A DNA stretch of 28,131 bases from Dehalococcoidia bacterium (GTDB lineage: Bacteria; Chloroflexota; Dehalococcoidia; E44-bin15). How positions within the stretch are numbered: the first letter of the stretch is position 1; each line of letters starts with the position of its first letter. Below the pieces are notes generated by a model that was not told the DNA's origin, did no database searches, and saw only the letters and a list, made by a program, of their open reading frames with translations. The DNA lies in NCBI GenBank assembly GCA_023129355.1, contig JAGMCC010000001.1, forward strand, positions 1-28,131, given 5' to 3'. This document shows positions 6,960 through 14,586 of this stretch, in pieces. Both the position numbers and the translations under genes were made by a program.

Positions 6960-8274
6960 GCCCAAGCTGCTTCAGGCAATGATCGATGCCTTTGGTCAGG
7001 CGGACCTGAGGAAGAAGATCCTGATTACCCTGGGCCTTCTGGTAATTTTCCGCTTTGTTGCCCACGTACCTATGCCCGGCGCGGATGTTGAAGCCATGCG
7101 CGAGTTCCTGGGAGGGGGCAGCAGCGTCGGGGCACTGGTGGGAATGATGGACCTCTTCAGCGGCGGGGCGATGAGGAACATGAGCATAGCCGCTATGGGG
7201 GTCTATCCCTATATCACCGCAGTTATTATCATGCAGCTCATGGTGCCGGTGATCCCTCGCCTGCAGGCAATTGCTCGGGAGGGGGAGGCGGGGAGGGCGA
7301 GGATTAACCTGTACACTCACTGGCTAACCGTGCCCTTGGCAGCCCTCCAGGGTTACGGTCAGTTGATAATGCTACAGGGGCAGGGCATCTTCCCCGCGAA
7401 TAGTATCGGCTTCTCCGGGGATGCGCTCATTCCCACAGTCACCATGGTGCTGGCAATGACCGCAGGGACGATGTTCCTTGTGTGGCTGGGGGAGCTGATC
7501 ACCGAATATGGCATTGGTAATGGCATTTCCCTGATAATCTTTGCTGGAATCGTTGCCAGCTTGCCGGAGATGATTGGAAGAGGCTACCTGGCTGGAGGGG
7601 AACTGTGGGGATTATTCATTTTCCTCGGCTTAGCCCTGGCCATTCTGGTCACTATCGTTATCTTTACCGAGGCTCACCGCCGCATTCCGGTGCAGTATGC
7701 CAGGAGCCTGTATCGTGGGGGGCGGATGTATCGGCAATCTGGTGGCACCCACATTCCAATTAGAGTAAACTCGGCGGGGATGATTCCAGTGATCTTCGCC
7801 ATGGCGCTGCTGATCTTCCCCGGGGTGGTCGCCAGCTTCTTCGCCGCTCCACCGGGTGAGGCTGCCAATTTCGCCAACACCATTCAGAATCTCTTCTCCT
7901 CGACAAGCGGGTTATATTGGGCAATGTACTTTTTCCTGGTACTGGGCTTCACCTTCTTCTATGCCATGATAATCTTTCAACAGCAAAACCTAGGGGAGAC
8001 ACTGCAGCGGCAGGGGGCTTTCGTGCCTGGAATTCGCCCGGGCAGGACCACCCAGCAATTCCTTAATCGGGTGATCACCAGGATCACCTGGGGTGGCGCC
8101 CTGTTTCTAGCCTTTGTGGCAATATCGCCCTTTATTGTTCAAAATATAACCGGCGTTCAGGTTTTGATTTTACCATCCATCGGCATGCTAATTGTGGTCG
8201 GTGTGGCCCTGGATACAATGAGGCAACTGGAGGCTCAGCTCATGATGCGCCGCTATGAAGGTTTTCTAAAGTAA
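6934..8274 (+). CDS. secY: Protein translocase subunit SecY
   Basis: SecY is the membrane channel of the Sec export machine; the 446 residues and about ten hydrophobic segments fit. Diagnostic parts are DLRKKILITLGLLVIFR (TM1), the plug-region block PYITAVIIMQLM, the TM5 region GIGNGISLIIFAGI, and the cytoplasmic loop RRIPVQYARS with IPIRVNSAGMIPVIFA. The last cytoplasmic part includes DTMRQLEAQLMMRRYEGFLK. GTG at 6934 is taken as the start because GAGG lies 8 bases upstream; ATG at 6979 (just before IDAFGQADLRKK) is an alternative that would remove the 26-bp overlap with rplO. Standard spc-operon position. Confidence 0.96.
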   Translation: MTQERRDTRPKLLQAMIDAFGQADLRKKILITLGLLVIFRFVAHVPMPGADVEAMREFLGGGSSVGALVGMMDLFSGGAMRNMSIAAMGVYPYITAVIIMQLMVPVIPRLQAIAREGEAGRARINLYTHWLTVPLAALQGYGQLIMLQGQGIFPANSIGFSGDALIPTVTMVLAMTAGTMFLVWLGELITEYGIGNGISLIIFAGIVASLPEMIGRGYLAGGELWGLFIFLGLALAILVTIVIFTEAHRRIPVQYARSLYRGGRMYRQSGGTHIPIRVNSAGMIPVIFAMALLIFPGVVASFFAAPPGEAANFANTIQNLFSSTSGLYWAMYFFLVLGFTFFYAMIIFQQQNLGETLQRQGAFVPGIRPGRTTQQFLNRVITRITWGGALFLAFVAISPFIVQNITGVQVLILPSIGMLIVVGVALDTMRQLEAQLMMRRYEGFLK

Positions 8275-8286
8275 GGATGGTTTCGT

Positions 8287-8934
8287 ATGCGTTCTGTGCT
8301 TTTGGGTGCCCCGGGCTCGGGGAAGGGGACCCAGGCGGGAATAATTTCTGAGAGGCTGGGCATTGCTCATGTTGCCTCCGGCGACCTGTTTCGTGAGGCG
8401 GCAAGTAGGGGGGATGAGGTGGGGAGGCAGGCGAAGTCTTACATGGAAAAGGGGCTCCTGGTTCCTGACGAGATAACGATCAGGATGATACTGGAGCGCG
8501 TTGCCGCTCCGGATTGTGCTAGAGGGTTTATCCTCGATGGCTTCCCCAGAACCTTGGAACAAGCCAAGGCCCTGGATATGGCGCTGGGGGAAAGGGGGGA
8601 GGCTATTGATCGGGTGTTTTATATCAAGGTTGCCACAGAGGAGCTGGTGAGGCGCTTGAGCGGTCGGTTTATCTGTCGAAGCTGCCAGACACCCTATCAC
8701 CCGGTATCCTCACCGCCAGAGGTAGCGGACAGGTGTGACCGGTGCGGCGGCGAGCTTTATCAGCGCCCCGATGATTTACCCGAGACGGTAAAAAAGCGAA
8801 TTGAGGTCTACTTTGCGGAGACGGCACCGCTCATCGACTACTATGAGGAAGCGGGCAAACTGGTGGAGATCAATGGACAGGGGGAGATCAGCGAGATAAG
8901 CGAGAGGCTTGTCGCGGCCCTCCCCCAGGATTGA
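8287..8934 (+). CDS. adk: Adenylate kinase, zinc-lid form
   Basis: Adenylate kinase interconverts ATP plus AMP and two ADP in the cytoplasm. The P-loop GAPGSGKGT is at residues 7-15, the AMP-binding segment SGDLFRE at 31-37, and FILDGFPRT at 81-89. The lid domain carries C130, C133, C150 and C153, the zinc-binding form common in Gram-positives and Chloroflexota. Its 215 residues are standard. It follows secY by 12 bp, the usual secY-adk-map order outside the enterobacteria. Confidence 0.98.
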   Translation: MRSVLLGAPGSGKGTQAGIISERLGIAHVASGDLFREAASRGDEVGRQAKSYMEKGLLVPDEITIRMILERVAAPDCARGFILDGFPRTLEQAKALDMALGERGEAIDRVFYIKVATEELVRRLSGRFICRSCQTPYHPVSSPPEVADRCDRCGGELYQRPDDLPETVKKRIEVYFAETAPLIDYYEEAGKLVEINGQGEISEISERLVAALPQD

Positions 8935-8935
8935 A

Positions 8936-9688
8936 ATGGGAATAATCGTTAAATCGTCACAGGAGATTGACATCATGCGAAAGGCGGGGAGGATTGTGGC
9001 TGCTATACTTGATGTGTTGAAGAAAAGGATTGAACCTGGTATTATCACTGAGGAATTGGACACCATTACGGTTCACGAACTGAGTCGGCATGGTGCCACT
9101 TCATCCTTTAAAGGATACCGGGGCTTCCCTGCCAGCTTGTGCGTCTCCGTTAATGAGGAACTGGTTCATGGCATCCCGGGGAAGCGTGTACTTGAGGAAG
9201 GGGATATTGTTTCTTTAGATTTCGGCGCGCTGTTTAAGGGCTTTCATGGCGATGCTGCTATCACTGTAGGGGTGGGGCGGATCAGCCCCAATGCCAAGGC
9301 GCTTCTGGAGGCAACCGAGGGGGCGCTGAGCGCGGGGATCGCTAGTGCCCGAAGTGGCGCCCGTTTAGGGGATATCTCGGCGGCGATCCAGTCATTTGCA
9401 GAATCGAGAGGTTTCTCTGTAGTGCGTGAATATGTTGGACATGGCATCGGCCGCCAGATGCACGAAGACCCCCAGATACCAAATTACGGTTCCCCAGGGC
9501 AGGGACCCTTTCTCCAAAGGGGGATGACCCTGGCTCTGGAACCCATGGTGAATGCTGGAGGATGGCGCACTAAAGTATACGGCGATGGGTGGACCGTAGT
9601 TACCGCCGATGGTAGCCTCTGCGCGCATTTCGAGAATACTATTGCGATCGAGGACAGCGGGGCAGAGATACTCACCAGTCTTGGTTAG
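8936..9688 (+). CDS. map: Type I methionine aminopeptidase
   Basis: This enzyme removes the initiator methionine from new proteins. All five metal ligands can be placed: D95 (SLDFG), D106 (HGDAA), H169 (GHGIG), E202 (LEPM) and E233 (HFENT), with the catalytic H78 in ELVHGIPG. The 250 residues match the short bacterial class with no N-terminal zinc finger. The frame is open to 8909 inside adk, but ATG at 8936 is preferred: it is one base after the adk stop and gives the family start (IVKSSQEIDIMRKAGRI). Confidence 0.96.
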   Translation: MGIIVKSSQEIDIMRKAGRIVAAILDVLKKRIEPGIITEELDTITVHELSRHGATSSFKGYRGFPASLCVSVNEELVHGIPGKRVLEEGDIVSLDFGALFKGFHGDAAITVGVGRISPNAKALLEATEGALSAGIASARSGARLGDISAAIQSFAESRGFSVVREYVGHGIGRQMHEDPQIPNYGSPGQGPFLQRGMTLALEPMVNAGGWRTKVYGDGWTVVTADGSLCAHFENTIAIEDSGAEILTSLG

Positions 9689-9697
9689 GCGTAAGAT

Positions 9698-9916
9698 ATG
9701 CCCAAGAAGGAAGCTATTGAGGTCGAGGGGAAAGTGGTTGAGCCTTTGCCAAACACTATGTTCCGTGTCGAGCTGGCCAATGGGCACAAGGTGCTGGCAC
9801 ATATATCAGGTAAGATGAGAATACATTACATCAAGATCCTTCCTGGCGATAAGGTATTGGTGGAGCTTTCCCCATATGACCTAAGCAGGGGCAGGATTAC
9901 CTATCGTTTTAGATAG
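9698..9916 (+). CDS. infA: Translation initiation factor IF-1
   Basis: IF-1 (72 residues, canonical) occupies the A site of the 30S subunit during initiation. The S1-like OB fold shows IEVEGKVVEPLPNTMFRVEL, AHISGKMRIHYIKILPGDKV and the end LSRGRITYRFR. ATG at 9698 follows map by nine bases. The map-infA-rpmJ-rpsM order is the one seen in Gram-positive bacteria and Chloroflexota. Confidence 0.97.
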   Translation: MPKKEAIEVEGKVVEPLPNTMFRVELANGHKVLAHISGKMRIHYIKILPGDKVLVELSPYDLSRGRITYRFR

Positions 9917-9943
9917 ATTTATGTGTGGCGTAGGTGGCGAAGA

Positions 9944-10057
9944 ATGAAGGTTCGAGCTTCAGTTAAACGGCGATGTGAAAAGTGTAAGGTGGTGAAGAGA
10001 AAGGGCGTGGTCCGGGTAATCTGCGAGAACCCAAGACATAAGCAGAGGCAGGGATAG
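9944..10057 (+). CDS. rpmJ: Ribosomal protein L36
   Basis: L36 is the smallest 50S protein, here 37 residues from ATG 9944 to TAG 10055-10057. The sequence starts MKVRASVKRRCEKCK and ends NPRHKQRQG. The zinc ligands C11, C14, C27 and H32 are all present (C-x2-C-x12-C-x4-H), so this is the zinc-binding C+ form. AGGTGG lies upstream of the start. It sits between infA and rpsM as expected and is easily missed because of its size. Confidence 0.96.
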   Translation: MKVRASVKRRCEKCKVVKRKGVVRVICENPRHKQRQG

Positions 10058-10117
10058 TTTTCTTTTTTCGGCTGGGGTAAAGCAAGTAGATAGGGGCGAA
10101 ACGAGAAGGATCAAAAG

Positions 10118-10501
10118 ATGGCAAGGATAGCAGGGGTAGATCTCCCCAAGAACAAACGAGTCGAGATTGGATTGTGTTCCATCTATGGTGTAGGACGCTG
10201 CGTGAGCCAGAGGATCCTGGCGCAAACCGGAGTCGACCCTGATACCAAAGTCAAGGATCTCAGCGAGGGGGATGTCAGCCGGATTCGAGAGGTTATCGAT
10301 CGCGATCACGAGGTGGAAGGAGAACTGAGGCGCAAGGTCAATCTCAACATTAAGCGGCTCATCGAGATCGGTAGCTACCGTGGCATCAGGCATCGCCGTG
10401 GGTTACCCGTTCACGGGCAGCGAACCCGAACTAACGCTCGAACAAAAAAGGGTGCACGCAAGACCGTCGCCGGGCGCCGCCGCACCGTGACCAGGAAGTA
10501 A
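10118..10501 (+). CDS. rpsM: Ribosomal protein S13
   Basis: S13 (127 residues) is in the 30S head and contacts tRNA and the 50S subunit. MARIAGVDLPKNKRVEIGL at the start, the helix-two-turn-helix region IYGVGRCVSQRIL, and the C-terminal GSYRGIRHRRGLPVHGQRT are diagnostic, with a basic tail ending RRRTVTRK. AGAAGGA lies upstream of the ATG. The 60-bp spacer after rpmJ (10058-10117) holds a T-rich run and no recognised element. Confidence 0.97.
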   Translation: MARIAGVDLPKNKRVEIGLCSIYGVGRCVSQRILAQTGVDPDTKVKDLSEGDVSRIREVIDRDHEVEGELRRKVNLNIKRLIEIGSYRGIRHRRGLPVHGQRTRTNARTKKGARKTVAGRRRTVTRK

Positions 10502-10510
10502 AGGAGCGCT

Positions 10511-10906
10511 ATGCCAGACAAGAAGAAACCGACCCGGGTTAAAAGGAGGGAAAGAAAGGCCATACCCAAAGGTCGCGCCTATATCCAATCCACCTTCAAC
10601 AATACCATCATCACCCTTACCGACCCCTCGGGTAATGCCATCGCCTGGGGGAGTTCAGGCACCGCTGGCTTTAAGGGATCGCGCAAGGGAACTCCCTATG
10701 CCGCGCAGCTAGCTGCAGAACAGACGGCGAGGAGGGGGATGGAGCACGGGCTAAGGCAGGTTGAGGTCTATGTGAAGGGGCCGGGTAGCGGGCGTGAAGC
10801 GGCGATCCGCTCCCTCCAGGCGGCAGGGCTCACGATTACCGGGATCAGGGATGTAACTCCTATCCCCCACAATGGCTGCCGCCCCAGAAAGAGGAGGAGG
10901 GTATGA
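10511..10906 (+). CDS. rpsK: Ribosomal protein S11
   Basis: S11 (131 residues) forms part of the 30S platform and the mRNA exit site. YIQSTFNNTIITLTDPSGN, the ASSGTAGFKGSRKGTPYAAQ-type block (here WGSSGTAGFKGSRKG), KGPGSGREAAIR and the C-terminus PHNGCRPRKRRRV are diagnostic. It starts nine bases after rpsM. The purine-rich 3' end contains GAGGAGGAGG, which could serve as a ribosome binding site for the short reading frames in the rpsK-rpsD gap. Confidence 0.97.
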   Translation: MPDKKKPTRVKRRERKAIPKGRAYIQSTFNNTIITLTDPSGNAIAWGSSGTAGFKGSRKGTPYAAQLAAEQTARRGMEHGLRQVEVYVKGPGSGREAAIRSLQAAGLTITGIRDVTPIPHNGCRPRKRRRV

Positions 10907-10936
10907 CCACAACCTTCACCAGGATGGAGGCTACCC

Positions 10937-10969
10937 ATGGCCTTTGACCCTGTTTGGGAGAAGGAGTAG
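10937..10969 (+). CDS. Possible 10-residue leader reading frame before rpsD
   Basis: In the 73-bp gap between rpsK and rpsD there is an ATG with a well-spaced GGAGG (10925-10929, spacer about 7 bases) that opens a 10-codon frame, MAFDPVWEKE, then TAG. The frame ends 10 bases before the rpsD start, and its last codons carry the GGAGAAGGAG that is the rpsD ribosome binding site. It may be a coincidence of purine-rich sequence or a small coupling/leader peptide. I do not recognise it. Confidence 0.25.
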   Translation: MAFDPVWEKE

Positions 10970-10979
10970 AGCGAAAAAA

Positions 10980-11606
10980 ATGGCACGCTACATAGGACCG
11001 GTTTGTCGGCTCTGCCGGCGGCAGAACGAGAAGCTGATGTTAAAAGGGGAGAGGTGCACCAGCCGAAAGTGCGCCGTGGAGCGGCGCAGTCTGCCCCCTG
11101 GCCGGCAGCGACCGCAGCGCCGAAAAATATCCGACCGCGGTCTCCAATTGAGGGAGAAGCAGAAGGCGAGGCATACCTACGGAGTGCTGGAAAGGCAGTT
11201 TCGCAGGCATTTCGTTGAGGCGGAGAAACGGTCCGGGGTCACCGGTGAAAACCTGCTCCAGATTCTAGAGATGAGGCTTGATAACGTGGTCTACCGCCTT
11301 GGTTTTGCTGACTCGCGAAGGCAGGCTCGCCAGATAGTACGCCATGGCCATATTACCATTAATGGGCGTAAGATGAATATCCCCTCTTACGGGGTTAGGG
11401 TGGGGGACGTGATCGCGTGGTGGGAAAAGGGCACCAGAACGGAGTACTACAAGAGGATGGCTGAGCAGATCGCGGATAAGATAGTTCCCCAGTGGTTGAG
11501 CCTGGATGGTGAACAGCTCTCGGGTCGAGTCCTGTCCATGCCCAACCGCAGTGACATCGACCTTAGGATCGATGAGAAAGTCATCGTGGAGTATTATTCC
11601 CGATAG
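10980..11606 (+). CDS. rpsD: Ribosomal protein S4
   Basis: S4 (208 residues) is a primary 16S-binding protein important for decoding fidelity. MARYIGPVCRLCRRQNEKL at the start, the S4 RNA-binding fold with LEMRLDNVVYRLGFADSRRQ and ARQIVRHGHITINGRKMNIP, and the ending IDEKVIVEYYSR are diagnostic. C9, C12, C26 and C31 form the zinc site of the C+ form. The frame is open upstream to 10872, but ATG at 10980 is chosen for the family start and the GGAGAAGGAG 11 bases upstream. In some bacteria S4 represses its own operon; that is not visible here. Confidence 0.96.
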   Translation: MARYIGPVCRLCRRQNEKLMLKGERCTSRKCAVERRSLPPGRQRPQRRKISDRGLQLREKQKARHTYGVLERQFRRHFVEAEKRSGVTGENLLQILEMRLDNVVYRLGFADSRRQARQIVRHGHITINGRKMNIPSYGVRVGDVIAWWEKGTRTEYYKRMAEQIADKIVPQWLSLDGEQLSGRVLSMPNRSDIDLRIDEKVIVEYYSR

Positions 11607-11624
11607 TTTTTTGGAGGTAGATAC

Positions 11625-12620
11625 TTGTCTGAAATCGTCATGCCTCAAATAGAATGTGCAGAAATCTCTGACAAATATGGCCGCTTCATCACCGAGCCTC
11701 TTGAGAGGGGCTCTGGCATTACTATAGGCAATGCCCTGCGTCGGGCGCTCCTTAGCGCCCTCCCTGGTGCCGCGGTAACGTGGATCAGGATCGAGGGGTT
11801 GCAGCACGAGTTCTCTACTGTCCCCTACATGAAGGAGGACACTATAGACTTCCTCCTGAAAGTCAAGGCGATTAGGCTCCGTCCCCTCTCATCCGAGGGG
11901 GGTCAACTAATCCTTAAAGCTGAGGGCGAGGGTCACGTTCTAGCTGGTGACATCGAGCCCTCGGCCGAGTTCGAGGTGGCGAATCCCGAGCTTCACCTGG
12001 CCACCTTGGATTCCCCCGAGGCCAAGCTGATCGTGGAGTTTAATGTGGAACAGGGTAAGGGATATCGGCCTGCAAGCCAGGGCTATCGCTCGACGGGCCA
12101 GGGCGATGGTCTTCCCATAGGGGTGCTTCCTCTCGATGCTGTCTTCACCCCCGTGCGCAAGGTCAATTATAGTATCGAGAACATCAGCGTGGGGCAAATC
12201 AGCTACGAGAGGTTGATCCTCGACGTGTGGACTGATGGAACCATATCCCCGGTTGATGCGGTAAGCCGGAGCGCCCGTCTGTTAATTGAAGAACTGCAGC
12301 TATTTTATGAACTTGCTAGGGTCCCGTTACGGGTGGGGGAAAAACAGCCTCGCCTCCCCATCCCTCTGGAGCAATACAATGTGCCTATTGAGGAGCTTGG
12401 CCTTTCCGTGCGAACATTTAACTGCTTGAAGAGGGCTGGGATCACCAAGGCAGGGGAGCTATTTGAGAAGAGCGAGAAGGAATTGCTTAACATAAAAAAC
12501 TTCGGGGAGAAGACGATGGAGGAGGTGATGGGGCAGCTTAGGGCGAAGGGTTTCGTCTTAGAGGAGGGTGAGGAAGAGGAGGGCGGCCAGGCTGAAGATG
12601 GACCAGAGGAGGAAGTTTAG
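11625..12620 (+). CDS. rpoA: RNA polymerase alpha subunit
   Basis: The alpha subunit (331 residues) nucleates RNA polymerase assembly and contacts promoters and activators. The N-terminal domain (about 1-230) has GRFITEPLERGSGITIGNALRRALL, the alpha dimerisation segment, plus GLQHEFSTVPYMKED and VDAVSRSARLL. The C-terminal domain (about 255-315) has IEELGLSVRTFNCLKRAGI and the helix-hairpin-helix region IKNFGEKTMEEV. The protein ends with a strongly acidic tail of about 20 residues. The start is TTG at 11625, supported by GGAGG (11613-11617). Confidence 0.97.
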   Translation: MSEIVMPQIECAEISDKYGRFITEPLERGSGITIGNALRRALLSALPGAAVTWIRIEGLQHEFSTVPYMKEDTIDFLLKVKAIRLRPLSSEGGQLILKAEGEGHVLAGDIEPSAEFEVANPELHLATLDSPEAKLIVEFNVEQGKGYRPASQGYRSTGQGDGLPIGVLPLDAVFTPVRKVNYSIENISVGQISYERLILDVWTDGTISPVDAVSRSARLLIEELQLFYELARVPLRVGEKQPRLPIPLEQYNVPIEELGLSVRTFNCLKRAGITKAGELFEKSEKELLNIKNFGEKTMEEVMGQLRAKGFVLEEGEEEEGGQAEDGPEEEV

Positions 12621-12623
12621 CGC

Positions 12624-12977
12624 ATGAGGCACCGTGTTGCCGGTCGAAGACTCTCCAGGCCGACAGGTCACCGGGTTTTGATGTATCGGAACCTGGTAAC
12701 CGATCTTTTGAGATATGGAAAGATAGTGACCACCGAGGCCAAAGCGAAACAGGTCCAGGGCATGGCAGAGAGGATAATTACACTGGGCAAGGGCGGCACC
12801 CTACATAGCCGTCGCCAGGCGCTGGCATTTGTAACCGATAAGAAGGTGGTGACGAAAGTGTTTGATGAGCTTGCCCCCAGGTATGCACAGCGCCCTGGTG
12901 GCTATGCTCGGATAATTAAAATTGGCCCTCGCCATGGCGATGGCGCGCGCATGGCACAGCTGGAGTTGGTGGAGTAA
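12624..12977 (+). CDS. rplQ: Ribosomal protein L17
   Basis: L17 (117 residues, the usual short bacterial form) sits near the peptide exit. MRHRVAGRRLSRPTGHR, LVTDLLRYGKIVTTEAKAK and the end GGYARIIKIGPRHGDGA are diagnostic. ATG lies three bases after the rpoA stop. As in most bacteria it closes the alpha-type segment, with truA two bases downstream. Confidence 0.97.
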   Translation: MRHRVAGRRLSRPTGHRVLMYRNLVTDLLRYGKIVTTEAKAKQVQGMAERIITLGKGGTLHSRRQALAFVTDKKVVTKVFDELAPRYAQRPGGYARIIKIGPRHGDGARMAQLELVE

Positions 12978-12979
12978 TT

Positions 12980-13726
12980 ATGAAGATCGCCCTTATTATG
13001 GAATATGAAGGCACCAGATACCATGGATCTCAGATTCAGGAAAGGGTGCCTACCATTCAGGGTGAGCTTGAGCGTGCCCTGATGATGGTTACCGGGAAGA
13101 AGATTCGCACCTCATATGCCTCACGTACCGACCGGGGGGTTCACGCTAAAGGGCAGGTGGTTGCCTTTCCCTCCCATTCTCCACTTCCCCCCAAAACCAT
13201 TGTCCATGCGTTAAACTATTATCTGCCAGAGGATATTGCTATTAGGGATGCTTTTGTGGCGAACGATGATTTCGATCCCAGGAGAGATGCTTTTAGCAGG
13301 GAGTATTGCTACTACATATGGAATAGCGCGACCCCTTCTCCTCTACTGCGGAGGAGTGCCTATTTTGTGCCCAGGCGCCTTGAGGTCGCAGCGATGAACG
13401 AGGCCTGCCAGGCCATTTTGGGGACACATGATTTCGCCCCCTTTGCCAGCTCTCTCAACGGTGGAAAGAATACGGTGCGTACCGTTTATCGGGCGATGGT
13501 GGCCATAGAGGGCGATTTAGTGAGCTGCCATATGGTGGCCAATTCATTCCTACCCCATCAGGTACGCAATACCATGGGCGCCCTGGTGAAGGTGGGACTG
13601 GGGAAGAGCGATGTGGCAGCCTTTTACGATATTTTGCAATCAAAAAAGCCCACTCAAGCGGGGCCTGCCCTCCCGCCACATGGGCTGTGTCTTTTGAAGG
13701 TTAATTACACTAATTGGGTGAAATGA
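12980..13726 (+). CDS. truA: tRNA pseudouridine(38-40) synthase
   Basis: TruA converts uridines 38-40 in the anticodon arm of tRNA to pseudouridine. The catalytic aspartate is D51 in SRTDRGVHAKGQ; the start MKIALIMEYEGTRYHGSQ, the segment FDPRRDAFSREYCYYI and FLPHQVRNTMGALVKVG are all family signatures. The 248 residues are normal. The rplQ-truA-rplM-rpsI order is that of many Gram-positives. The stop overlaps the rplM start as ATGA. Confidence 0.96.
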   Translation: MKIALIMEYEGTRYHGSQIQERVPTIQGELERALMMVTGKKIRTSYASRTDRGVHAKGQVVAFPSHSPLPPKTIVHALNYYLPEDIAIRDAFVANDDFDPRRDAFSREYCYYIWNSATPSPLLRRSAYFVPRRLEVAAMNEACQAILGTHDFAPFASSLNGGKNTVRTVYRAMVAIEGDLVSCHMVANSFLPHQVRNTMGALVKVGLGKSDVAAFYDILQSKKPTQAGPALPPHGLCLLKVNYTNWVK

Positions 13727-14190
13727 AGACTTATAGAACGAAATCCTCGGACCTCACTCCTCAGTGGCATGTTTTCGATGCATCAGGGAGGATCCTAGGG
13801 CAGCTAGCATCAGAGGTAGCTACACTGCTCTTGGGCAAACACAAGCCTATATACTCCCCTCACCTGAATACCGGGGACTTCGTCATCGTGGTAAATGCGG
13901 CGAAGGTCAGGGTGACCGGTAACAAGGCTCAGCAAAAGTTCTACTATCGTCATTCTAATTATCCCGGCGGACTCAAGGGCACCACCTTTGCCAAGATGAT
14001 AGAGACCCACCCCACTCGGGTGATCGAATCTGCTGTGAAGGGGATGATTCCCCACAATCGGCTGGGCCGGGATATGATGAGGAGGCTTAAGGTCTATACG
14101 GGAGATACGCATCCCCACCAAGCTCAGGTGGAGAAATCCAAGGGAGGTGACGCTCCAGATGGGGACGTACCGAAGAGGAGGCGTGGTTGA
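13723..14190 (+). CDS. rplM: Ribosomal protein L13
   Basis: L13 (155 residues) is an early-assembly 50S protein. MKTYRTKSSDLTPQWHVFDA, GRILGQLASEVATLLLGK, GDFVIVVNAAKVRVTGNK and MIPHNRLGRDMMRRLKVYTG are diagnostic. ATG at 13723 overlaps the truA stop as ATGA and is preferred over the upstream TTG at 13714. The protein carries an extra tail of about 15 residues (EKSKGGDAPDG then a basic end) beyond the usual 142-148. Confidence 0.96.
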   Translation: MKTYRTKSSDLTPQWHVFDASGRILGQLASEVATLLLGKHKPIYSPHLNTGDFVIVVNAAKVRVTGNKAQQKFYYRHSNYPGGLKGTTFAKMIETHPTRVIESAVKGMIPHNRLGRDMMRRLKVYTGDTHPHQAQVEKSKGGDAPDGDVPKRRRG

Positions 14191-14582
14191 ACGATAAGGG
14201 CTACTATTATGCCACGGGAAGAAGGAAGAACGCGGTGGCTCGTGTGAGGCTGTTTCCGGGGGCGGGCGCCATTGTTATCAATGGCGAGCCCTATGAGAAG
14301 CTAATACCTCAGGAGAGGCTCAGGAAGGCGATCATGGAGCCGATGGTGGTAACCGATAGCCAGGAAAGGTTCAGTATTAGCGTTAAGGTGACTGGGGGTG
14401 GGTATGTGGGGCAGGCCGGTGCCATCCGACATGGGATTGCCCGCGCCCTGGTGGTGGCTGATGGGAACCTGCGTCCACTACTGCGCAGTTATGGGCTGCT
14501 TACCCGTGACCCTCGAGTGAAGGAACGAAAGAAATACGGGCTGGTCCGTGCCCGCAAAGCAAAGCAATACACCAAGCGATAA
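14187..14582 (+). CDS. rpsI: Ribosomal protein S9
   Basis: S9 (131 residues) reaches into the P site with its C-terminal tail. YYYATGRRKNAVARVRLFPG, VTGGGYVGQAGAIRHGIARAL and the basic end KKYGLVRARKAKQYTKR are diagnostic. The start is TTG, overlapping the rplM stop as TTGA. It is the last gene of the plus-strand block and ends only four bases before the stop codon of the convergent acyl-CoA dehydrogenase gene, so no intergenic terminator is possible. Confidence 0.96.
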   Translation: MNDKGYYYATGRRKNAVARVRLFPGAGAIVINGEPYEKLIPQERLRKAIMEPMVVTDSQERFSISVKVTGGGYVGQAGAIRHGIARALVVADGNLRPLLRSYGLLTRDPRVKERKKYGLVRARKAKQYTKR

Positions 14583-14586
14583 AATT

